From Alphaproteobacteria bacterium UBA6324 (lineage in GTDB: Bacteria; Pseudomonadota; Alphaproteobacteria; CAAGCB01; CAG-977), in NCBI GenBank assembly GCA_002439085.1, contig DJSW01000018.1, positions 62,001-126,000 of the forward strand: a stretch of DNA of 64,000 bases, given 5' to 3'. Below the pieces are notes generated by a model. That model ran no database searches, was not told the origin of the DNA, and worked only from the letters and a program-made list of their open reading frames with translations. Position 1 is the stretch's first letter, and every line of letters begins with the position of its first letter. Positions 17,938-24,307 of this stretch are shown piece after piece. The position numbers and the translations under genes are program-made.

Positions 17938-20019
17938 ATGTCTTTAAGTTCGTTCTTTAATCCGCGCTCCGTCGCCGTCGTCGGTGTTTCCGCCGATGAA
18001 TCGAAGCTGGGCGCCGTCGTGTTCAAAAACTTGATCGAAGCGGGATTTGCCGGTACGCTGTACGGCGTCAACCCCAAATTGGCCGGTCAGGAATTGAAGG
18101 GCAAGAAATGTTTTGCCTCCGTCCGCGACATTCCCGAACCCGTCGATCTGGTCGTTTTGCTGGTTCCCGCGCGTTTCTGCGAAGCCGCGGTTGACGACGC
18201 GATCGCCAACGGCGCGAAAAACGTCAGCATCATCACCGCCGGTTTCGGTGAAGCGGGACACAAGGATTTGGAACTGAGCATCGCCAAGAAATGTTTGGAC
18301 GCGGGCATCAACCTGCTGGGGCCGAACTGCTTGGGACATATTTCCACGTTTGACAAACTGAACGCCAGCTTTGCGCCGTGCTTCCCCTTGCAGGGCAACG
18401 TCGCGTTCATTTCGCAGTCGGGCGCGTACTGCTCGGCGATTTTGGATTGGGCCGAAGAAAAAGGCATCGGTTTTTCGCACTTCATTTCCATCGGCAACAA
18501 AGCCGATTTGAACGAAGCGTCCCTGCTGGAAGCCATTCAGCACGACGAACACACCAAGGCGTTCGTTTTCTATCTGGAAGGTCTGAAAAAAGGTCAGGAA
18601 TTTCTGCGCGTTTTGAAAGAAGTCAGCAAAACGAAACCCTGCGTCATCATGGAACCGGGGAAATCGTCCAAAGCGCAGGCCGCCAGCCTGTCCCACACGG
18701 GTTCGCTGGCTCCGAACTACCGCGTTTTGGAAATCGCCCTGCAGCGCAGCGGCGCGATTCAGGTTTACACCACGCGTGAACTGTTCGGCGCGCTGGAATT
18801 GCTGCAGCACGTCAACCACACGGACTTTTCGGGTTCCGTCGGCATCCTGACGAACGCGGGCGGCGTCGGCGTCCTGTCGTCCGACCTGTGCGAAGAAGCG
18901 CACTTGGATTTGGCTCGCCCGTCCGAAGCGACGATTGAAAAACTGCGCGCAGTTCTGACGGCGGAAGCGTCCGTCGGCAACCCGATTGACGTTGTCGGCG
19001 ATGCGAAAGCCGACCGTTACGAAAACGCTCTGCGCGTTCTGTGCGAATCCGGTGAATACAAGAACATCATCGTTCTGTTGACCCCGCAGATGTCCACCGA
19101 ACCCAAGGAAACCGCCGAAGCCGTCATCAAATTGGCGAAAGAATACAAGAACGTCAACATCTTCTGTTCGTTCATCGGCGGTCAGCGCGTCCGTGAAGCG
19201 GTCAACCTGTTGAAAGCCGCGAACGTTTTGGCCTACGACTACCCGACCGACTGCATCCGCCTGCTGGGCTTGATGAAAGCGCAGATGGCGTTCAAGGGCA
19301 TGCCCGAAGTCAAAGCCGAATTGCGCGAAGTCCCCGCCGAAATCCGCGAAGATGTCAAAAAAGCGGTCGCCGACGGTCTGGCGTCCCTGCCCCAATCCAC
19401 GATGAACAAAATTATGGATCATTACGGCATCGACTATCCGAAATGCGGCAACTTCACCGACAAGGCCGAAGCTTTGGCGTTCTGCAAAAAGCTATTCCCC
19501 GCGCCCGTCGTTTTGAAACTGTCCGCGCCGGACGCTTTGCACAAAACGGAAATGAAAGGCATCTATCTGAACATTGACGACGAAGCGAAATTTAACACCG
19601 CGTTTGACGAATTGACCGCGACGATCGCGAAATTCCAGCTGAAGAACGCCAGCGTTCTGATTCAGGAAATGATCGTCAAAGCGACCGAAACGATCATCGG
19701 CGTGAATTCCGATAAAAACTTCGGCCGCGTGATGATTTTCGGCACGGGCGGCATCTATACGGAAGTCATGCGCGACACCACGATGCGCATTTTGCCCGCG
19801 AACGATTTCGACGCGATGATCAAGGAAACCAAAGTCGGCACGATTTTGAACGGCGTCCGCGGTGAAGAACCCAAAGCGGTCGGACCTTTGGCGGAAACGC
19901 TGAAGAAAGTTCAGGAACTGGTTTTGGAAATCCCCGAAATCAAATCCATCGACGGCAACCCCGTTTTGGTCACCAAAGACCGCGCGGTCGTCGTGGACTT
20001 CAAAATGTTGCTGAAATAA
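17938..20019 (+). CDS. Acetate/acyl-CoA ligase (ADP-forming), fused alpha-beta type
   Basis: This 693-residue enzyme interconverts acyl-CoA plus ADP and phosphate with free acid plus ATP. Order of domains: CoA-binding Rossmann fold (about 1-130; FFNPRSVAVVGVSADESKLG), ligase-CoA domain with the phospho-histidine His253 (SLSHTGSLAPN), and a C-terminal ATP-grasp domain (about 470-690; VVLKLSAPDALHKTEMKGIY, MIFGTGGIYTEVMRD). It lacks the GNAT domain found in Pat-type lysine acetyltransferases. It could conserve energy from acetyl-CoA in fermentation or activate short acids. It is monocistronic, with its own promoter and terminator. The acyl specificity is unknown. Confidence 0.92.
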   Translation: MSLSSFFNPRSVAVVGVSADESKLGAVVFKNLIEAGFAGTLYGVNPKLAGQELKGKKCFASVRDIPEPVDLVVLLVPARFCEAAVDDAIANGAKNVSIITAGFGEAGHKDLELSIAKKCLDAGINLLGPNCLGHISTFDKLNASFAPCFPLQGNVAFISQSGAYCSAILDWAEEKGIGFSHFISIGNKADLNEASLLEAIQHDEHTKAFVFYLEGLKKGQEFLRVLKEVSKTKPCVIMEPGKSSKAQAASLSHTGSLAPNYRVLEIALQRSGAIQVYTTRELFGALELLQHVNHTDFSGSVGILTNAGGVGVLSSDLCEEAHLDLARPSEATIEKLRAVLTAEASVGNPIDVVGDAKADRYENALRVLCESGEYKNIIVLLTPQMSTEPKETAEAVIKLAKEYKNVNIFCSFIGGQRVREAVNLLKAANVLAYDYPTDCIRLLGLMKAQMAFKGMPEVKAELREVPAEIREDVKKAVADGLASLPQSTMNKIMDHYGIDYPKCGNFTDKAEALAFCKKLFPAPVVLKLSAPDALHKTEMKGIYLNIDDEAKFNTAFDELTATIAKFQLKNASVLIQEMIVKATETIIGVNSDKNFGRVMIFGTGGIYTEVMRDTTMRILPANDFDAMIKETKVGTILNGVRGEEPKAVGPLAETLKKVQELVLEIPEIKSIDGNPVLVTKDRAVVVDFKMLLK

Positions 20020-20037
20020 TCGACCTTAACGATTGCC

Positions 20038-20066
20038 AAAGAGCCGCCCGAAAGAGCGGCTCTTTT
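20038..20066 (+). terminator. Intrinsic terminator, AAAGAGCCGC type
   Basis: A perfect 10-bp stem (aaagagccgc / gcggctcttt) is followed by TTCGTTTT. The same hairpin type recurs at 21950, and a decayed copy lies at 21121. Confidence 0.9.
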
Positions 20067-20103
20067 CGTTTTCCCCCTTTCCTCTTTGGGCGTTTTTTGA
20101 TAC
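20038..20103. repeat. Left imperfect direct repeat flanking the RhuM gene
   Basis: It holds, in order, AAAGAGCCGC, a CTCTT pyrimidine tract and TTTTTTGATAC (20093-20103). The same elements recur in the same order at 21121-21158 on the other side of the RhuM gene. Confidence 0.6.
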
Positions 20104-20142
20104 ACCTTGATAAAGGGTTTTCATCTTACAGATTGATAAAAA

Positions 20143-21105
20143 ATGACAGAAAATTTGATTCTTTTCAAAACGGATGACGGAAAAATCAAACTGGATGTAA
20201 AGCTTGACAACGAAACCGTCTGGCTGACGCGCGCACAAATGGCGGCTTTATTTGAACGCGATATAAAAACCGTCGGAAAACATATCAACAATGCTTTAAA
20301 TGAAGAATTGGACTCTTCAGTTGTCGCAAAATTTGCGACAACTGCCGCAGACGGGAAAACATATCAAACGGAACATTACAATTTGGATATGATTATTTCC
20401 GTCGGATACCGTGTCAAATCGCGGCGCGGCGTTCAATTCCGGAAATGGGCGACAGAGCGGCTGAAAGAATACATCGTCAAAGGTTTTACGTTGGACGACG
20501 AACGCTTGAAAGAATTGGGTGGTGGCGGATATTGGCAAGAACTGATCGAGCGCATCCGCGACATCCGCGCGTCCGAAAAAGTATTTTACCGTCAGGTATT
20601 GGATATTTACGCCACCAGTATTGATTACGACCCGCGTGCCGATGTTTCGGTTGAGTTTTTCAAAAAGGTTCAAAATAAAATCCACTTCGCCGTTTCCGGA
20701 CAAACGGCGGCGGAAGTCGTTTACACCCGTGCCGATGCTGAAAAAGAATTTATGGGATTAACAACCTTTAAAGGCAACCGACCGCATTTGACGGACGCTT
20801 TAATCGCCAAGAATTACCTGAATGAAAAAGAATTGCGCGCAATGCGGCAAATCGTTTCGGGGTATTTGGATTTTGCCGAACGGCAAGCGGAACGAGAACA
20901 ACCGATGACGATGCAAGATTGGGCGGCGCATTTGGATCGCATTTTGACCATGAGCGGCGAACAGTTGTTGCAAGACGCAGGCTCTGTTTCGCATTATCAA
21001 GCCGTTGAAAAAGCGACCGAAGAGTATAAAAAATATCAGGCAAAAACGCTCAGTTCCGTTGAACGCGATTTTCTGTCCGCTTTAAAAACACTGCCGAAAA
21101 AGTAG
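20143..21105 (+). CDS. RhuM family protein (virulence/Fic-associated DNA-binding-like)
   Basis: This 320-residue protein belongs to the RhuM family, first described in a Salmonella pathogenicity island; its biochemical function is not established. Family features are LFKTDDGKIKLDVKLDNETV, WLTRAQMAALFERDIKTVGK (an HTH-like segment), AADGKTYQTEHYNLDMI with ISVGYRVKS, and RGVQFRKWATERLKEYI. Such genes usually sit in mobile or accessory regions and are often near restriction systems, none of which is seen here. The gene lacks a clear Shine-Dalgarno site and is flanked by direct repeats, so recent insertion is plausible. Confidence 0.9.
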   Translation: MTENLILFKTDDGKIKLDVKLDNETVWLTRAQMAALFERDIKTVGKHINNALNEELDSSVVAKFATTAADGKTYQTEHYNLDMIISVGYRVKSRRGVQFRKWATERLKEYIVKGFTLDDERLKELGGGGYWQELIERIRDIRASEKVFYRQVLDIYATSIDYDPRADVSVEFFKKVQNKIHFAVSGQTAAEVVYTRADAEKEFMGLTTFKGNRPHLTDALIAKNYLNEKELRAMRQIVSGYLDFAERQAEREQPMTMQDWAAHLDRILTMSGEQLLQDAGSVSHYQAVEKATEEYKKYQAKTLSSVERDFLSALKTLPKK

Positions 21106-21120
21106 AGGCCGCGAAATACA

Positions 21121-21158
21121 AAAGAGCCGCTCTTCCCTTTTCCGACTTTTTTTGATAC
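21121..21158. repeat. Right imperfect direct repeat flanking the RhuM gene
   Basis: AAAGAGCCGC at 21121-21130, CTCTT next to it and TTTTTTGATAC at 21148-21158 repeat the elements found at 20038-20103, with about 28 bases missing between them. The missing part is mainly the loop and right arm of the terminator, so this copy can no longer form it. Confidence 0.6.
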
Positions 21159-21191
21159 GCTTGGAAAAACGCAAATTAAACCGGAGATCGA

Positions 21192-21920
21192 ATGAACAAG
21201 AGCGCGCTTTTTCTTTCCTTTCTTCTGTCCGGATGCGTCGCGCGGGAAAATCTGCGTTCGACATCCGTTTACATCAGCTCGAACGTTCCCGCGGACATTT
21301 ATGTCAACAATTCGGAAACGCCGGAGGGGAAAACGCCCCGCCTGATCAAAAAGGACGGGAATCCTTTGACGTTGACCTTAAAAGCGGCGGAGCATATTCC
21401 CGCCGCGATAACGGTGTATCAAAGCAAAACCATTCAAAAAACGACCATGTCAACGACGTTCGGCGATCCGCCCGTTGACCGTTTCCTGCTGGCCAAAGGG
21501 GATTTCGACTTTATTCCGCACGGCTGCAACGGCAACAATCCTTTTATGTCAACGATGATTTGGACGTGTTTGTCTTATGCGGTTTCATTGCCCGCTTCCA
21601 CGGTTTTGGGAACATTGTCCGAGGTTGTCCGCCCGACCGTTCCCTATACCGTTGAAGAATACGCCCCAGGCCAGCTTTACATCTATATGTTCAAAGAAAA
21701 TCGTTCGGACGCTGAAAACAAATTGTGGCAAATCAACCGCTTCGTTTTGCGGAATTTTTCCTCAACCACCATGAAACGCGACGAATTTATCGCCGCCCTG
21801 ACGGAAATGACTGGATTGCCCGCCGCGCGGTTGAAAAACATTATCGACGAAAGCCTTTCCCCCGACGCGGCCGCGAACGCCGTCGTCCTCGCCGTTTTGG
21901 AAAATGACGAGGAAAGCTAA
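21192..21920 (+). CDS. PEGA-like lipoprotein of unknown function (paralogue of 42545-43177)
   Basis: This 242-residue protein has a lipobox ending at Cys15 (LLSGC). After it comes a PEGA-like beta domain (SSNVPADIYVNN...GKTPRLIKKDG), a hydrophobic region (about 115-150), then YTVEEYAPGQLYIYMF and a helical tail (LRNFSSTTMKRDEFIAALTE). The same layout occurs in the lipoprotein at 42545-43177 (YEYAPGKIYLNM ... RRFFMANYEILRLDARVGRG), so I treat them as distant paralogues. GGAG lies 6 bases before the ATG. A shared bidirectional terminator follows. The function is unknown. Confidence 0.75.
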   Translation: MNKSALFLSFLLSGCVARENLRSTSVYISSNVPADIYVNNSETPEGKTPRLIKKDGNPLTLTLKAAEHIPAAITVYQSKTIQKTTMSTTFGDPPVDRFLLAKGDFDFIPHGCNGNNPFMSTMIWTCLSYAVSLPASTVLGTLSEVVRPTVPYTVEEYAPGQLYIYMFKENRSDAENKLWQINRFVLRNFSSTTMKRDEFIAALTEMTGLPAARLKNIIDESLSPDAAANAVVLAVLENDEES

Positions 21921-21949
21921 ACTGTCAAACGGAATTATTGCAAAACGCT

Positions 21950-21978
21950 AAAGAGCCGCCTAAAAGGGCGGCTCTTTT
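21950..21978. terminator. Bidirectional intrinsic terminator between convergent lipoprotein genes
   Basis: An 11-bp stem (aaagagccgcc / ggcggctcttt) with a 6-base loop is A-rich on the left and T-rich on the right. It serves the plus gene ending at 21920 and the minus gene ending at 21983. Confidence 0.88.
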
Positions 21979-21982
21979 CGTT

Positions 21983-22276
21983 TCAGTAACCATAGACTCT
22001 GATACAGCCTTTTTGAAATAGGATAAAGTTTTTGTAATTGGCATCCATTCCCACCACCTTGCTGATACCGGCGTATCTGATTGCTTCAGTAAATTTTGCG
22101 TCACCGAAAGGCCCGAACAACCAAAAAATGCGGTAACTGCAACTTTCTCCTTCCCGTATGCTTCGTTTTGAAAAATCCACTTCTGACAAAGCTATCATAT
22201 TTGTTGTCGGCATATGCGTATAAGAACACGCGGATAAAAAACACACCGTCATCAGTGTTAAAAGAAGCTTTTTCAT
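21983..22276 (-). CDS. TRL-like lipoprotein
   Basis: This 97-residue lipoprotein has a lipobox ending LMTVCFLSAC. The mature part contains a GESCSYRIFWLFGPFGDAKF segment followed by AIRYAGISKV and a D, the pattern of the TRL (tRNA-associated locus) family, whose function is unknown. ATG 22276 is chosen because GGGGG at 22285-22289 lies 8 bases upstream; upstream in-frame codons belong to the structured RNA, not to protein. The RNA and its terminator lie directly ahead on the same strand and may control this gene. The reading frame ends at the bidirectional terminator. Confidence 0.8.
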   Translation of the reverse strand: MKKLLLTLMTVCFLSACSYTHMPTTNMIALSEVDFSKRSIREGESCSYRIFWLFGPFGDAKFTEAIRYAGISKVVGMDANYKNFILFQKGCIRVYGY

Positions 22277-22298
22277 ACTTGTTTCCCCCTTTTTTTGC

Positions 22299-22331
22299 AA
22301 AAAAAAAGACCGCCTTTTAAAAGCGGCTCGG
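22299..22331 (-). terminator. Intrinsic terminator at the end of the structured RNA
   Basis: The stem pairs 22323-22329 with 22308-22313 (GC-rich, with a mismatch), with TTTTAAAA at the top, and nine T follow on the minus strand at 22307-22299. It lies 10 bases before the GGGGG ribosome binding site of the TRL-like gene, so termination would prevent its expression. Confidence 0.75.
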
Positions 22332-22546
22332 GGAGTTAGAACAATCATGTCAAACGGTGATTCCTTTCGACCTTTAAAGCATACAGGGTACGCTTCTGGA
22401 CATACGCCGAAAGCTCCCCGTTCCACGCAAGGAAATCGGGGATACACTTCCGCTTGTTTGCCAAGCGGTTACGCCGCAGTATCACTACGTCGGTTTGACA
22501 AAGAGCTGTTCTAAGGCTCCGCGCCTCTTTTTCAGGCACTGGCGCG
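22299..22546 (-). ncRNA. Candidate structured RNA or riboswitch-like leader upstream of the TRL-like lipoprotein
   Basis: Read on the minus strand, this ~248-base stretch folds into nested helices. A 5' hairpin pairs 22541-22546 with 22520-22525. Helix P1 pairs 22517-22520 with 22332-22335 and 22507-22514 with 22336-22343. P2 pairs 22493-22500 with 22348-22355, and 22481-22485 pairs with 22357-22361. Inside are a perfect 7-bp hairpin (22450-22456/22462-22468) and a 9-bp hairpin with one bulge (22416-22424/22431-22441). A terminator with nine T follows. I could not match it to tmRNA, RNase P, SRP, 6S or a riboswitch class I know. It could be a stand-alone RNA or a cis-regulator. Confidence 0.6.
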
Positions 22547-22613
22547 CGAATGTTCATTCACACGCATATGATCAGGATACGTTTTTATCCGTTCAAATAG
22601 CAAGTTTTTTTTA

Positions 22614-23216
22614 TCACGCCGGCGACACGGCGATCAGGAACTGCCCTTCTTTCAACAGCATCGTTTTGCCGCGGGGCGGGATCGGCATTCCCGACGGATT
22701 GTCGGGTGTTCTGTCTTTTTCTTTGACGGGCGGCGTCCAAACGGCTTTGTTCGCGTCAAACGATTTCGCGCCGTAACTGTCGAACAGGGCGACTTTGCCG
22801 TTGGAATAAACGGTTGTCGCGACCGACCAGTGATCGCCCAAGGCTTTGTTGTTCATCCGCAGCAGCCACGCCGTGCCGTCCTGTTTTAAAAACTTGCCGA
22901 TTTCATCGACGGCCGTCAAAACGTCTTTGTCCGTATCGGCAAACGGCGCAGAAAAGTCGATTTTCAATCCGTATGCGCGCCGGACATAACCGTCGGCTTT
23001 TTTCAGCAGTTTTTCCAACAATTCCGCATCTGTTCCGTGGCTCAGGACTTCTTCAAACCGATCGAATTTGATCAAACGCTTGATCAGATATTGGTAAAAC
23101 GCGCACCCGCCGACATAAGACAGCTCCGCCCTGCTCCGCGCGGCGTGACGGAACGCGTTGATGACGGCGTACACGCCGCAAAAGTAGTCTATCGCGCCTT
23201 GTTGATACGGTTTCAT
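22614..23216 (-). CDS. Orphan papain-like cysteine peptidase or peptidase-like protein
   Basis: I do not recognise a named family for this 200-residue protein. It contains a plausible papain-type triad in the right order: Cys13 in YFCGVYAVINAF (with Gln upstream in YQQGAIDYFCG), His129 in GDHWSVATTV and Asp146 in FDSYGAK. This arrangement resembles C39-like and transglutaminase-like folds. There is no signal peptide or membrane segment. It is transcribed alone, divergent from a GNAT gene, with the candidate RNA downstream. An effector or housekeeping peptidase role would be inference only. Confidence 0.75.
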   Translation of the reverse strand: MKPYQQGAIDYFCGVYAVINAFRHAARSRAELSYVGGCAFYQYLIKRLIKFDRFEEVLSHGTDAELLEKLLKKADGYVRRAYGLKIDFSAPFADTDKDVLTAVDEIGKFLKQDGTAWLLRMNNKALGDHWSVATTVYSNGKVALFDSYGAKSFDANKAVWTPPVKEKDRTPDNPSGMPIPPRGKTMLLKEGQFLIAVSPA

Positions 23217-23281
23217 TTTTCACCTATGAATCTGTTTTAAAACATTGTATTTTCTTTTTATCGTTTTTGAAAGGAAATCAG

Positions 23282-23686
23282 ATGACCACGCCGGAAATTA
23301 AAGAGATTTTTCAAAATTACCCGCTCAGCCTGCTGCTGCAGGGGCAATCCGACGTTAAAAAAATCGAAAAAAGCCTGAACAAGGGGCATTGCTTCGCCGC
23401 CTTTGACGGTGAAAGCGTCGTCGGCGTCTATGTCCTGCGGGATATGAAAGACGGTTCGGCCGAAATCCTGAACATCGCCGTCATCGAAAACGCGCGCGGC
23501 AAAGGATTGGGCAAAGCGTTGCTGGACGACGCCCGCGACCGCGCCGGAAACGACGGGTACGGCGAATTGGCGGTCACGGTTGAAACCGACGCCGCCGCGC
23601 GGAAGTTTTTTGAACAAAACGGATTTGCCGTTGACGCGAATGCCGAAATGCCGACCGGTTTCACGCGCCTGTCCCTGCCCCTGTGA
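23282..23686 (+). CDS. GNAT family N-acetyltransferase
   Basis: This 134-residue acetyltransferase shows the GNAT core: ILNIAVIENARGKGLGKALL (the acetyl-CoA pyrophosphate-binding RxxGxG motif) and ARKFFEQNGFAVDANAEMP (motif B). The substrate is unknown. ATG 23282 follows an AAAGGA site; an in-frame TTG 15 bases earlier is less likely. It is divergent from the cysteine peptidase gene, and its stop directly abuts the stop of the convergent nitroreductase. Confidence 0.88.
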   Translation: MTTPEIKEIFQNYPLSLLLQGQSDVKKIEKSLNKGHCFAAFDGESVVGVYVLRDMKDGSAEILNIAVIENARGKGLGKALLDDARDRAGNDGYGELAVTVETDAAARKFFEQNGFAVDANAEMPTGFTRLSLPL

Positions 23687-24283
23687 TTATTCGGGATAGC
23701 CGACAACCTGCGACACGATGACCTGTTTGCCGTCGGGCAGATTCAACGCCTTTGTCATTTCTTCGTTGTCCTTGCCGCCGCGGACGACATTGTTTAATCC
23801 GGCCGAAGCGCAGAACAACCCGACGTTCTGATACAGCGAACCCGCGTGCATTCCGGCAAACTTGCCGTTTTGCGCGACGTACAGCAACGTCACGGGCGCT
23901 TTTTTCGCAAACGGCTGGGCGTTGATGTTCCGCAAATCCTTGTCCGAAACGGGGATCAAAGCGTTTGCCGCGGCGTCATACAAAAACACACCGTCCTTGT
24001 TCAAAACGTAAATATCCATGTCCTGTTTGTTCATCGCGGTCGGTGCGGTACGCTTGCCGTCGGGACGGTTGATGCCAAACGCCGCCCACAACATATCCGC
24101 CATCACCTGCGGTTCAATCGGCCGATCCGCAAACGAACGCGTCGATTTGCGCGCCATCAACGCCTGCATCAACGGCAGACCGCCGTCCGTGCGCGGTTGC
24201 GGCAAGACTTGTTTTTCCAAAGCGACCGCGTTTTGCGACAACAACACACCGGCCGCGACCAGTCCCGTGAACAGTGCTTTCAT
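23687..24283 (-). CDS. Exported nitroreductase-family oxidoreductase
   Basis: This 198-residue FMN-type nitroreductase has a cleavable signal peptide (MKALFTGLVAAGVLLSQNAV, cut near ALEK), so it acts in the periplasm. Core motifs are LMARKSTRSFADRPIEPQVM, LLWAAFGINRP-like ADMLWAAFGINR, the AGMHAGSLYQNVGLFCASAG helix and the final IVSQVVGYPE. Its fold is close to SagB/ThcOx-type reductases. Export of a flavin enzyme is unusual and suggests Tat-independent flavin insertion or a non-redox role. Substrate unknown. Confidence 0.85.
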   Translation of the reverse strand: MKALFTGLVAAGVLLSQNAVALEKQVLPQPRTDGGLPLMQALMARKSTRSFADRPIEPQVMADMLWAAFGINRPDGKRTAPTAMNKQDMDIYVLNKDGVFLYDAAANALIPVSDKDLRNINAQPFAKKAPVTLLYVAQNGKFAGMHAGSLYQNVGLFCASAGLNNVVRGGKDNEEMTKALNLPDGKQVIVSQVVGYPE

Positions 24284-24307
24284 CCGTTTTCCTTTCGTTT
24301 CAACAGG

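Noticed and set aside
22299..22546. Identity as 6S RNA, tmRNA, RNase P RNA or SRP RNA
   Set aside because: The fold is multibranched, unlike 6S RNA. There is no tag ORF or CCA end, no RNase P core and no SRP GGAAG/tetraloop core. The known riboswitch cores I checked by eye are also absent.
22345..22557. Minus-strand ORF of 70 residues over the structured RNA
   Set aside because: It has no ribosome binding site, and the sequence is better explained by long-range base pairing and an intrinsic terminator.
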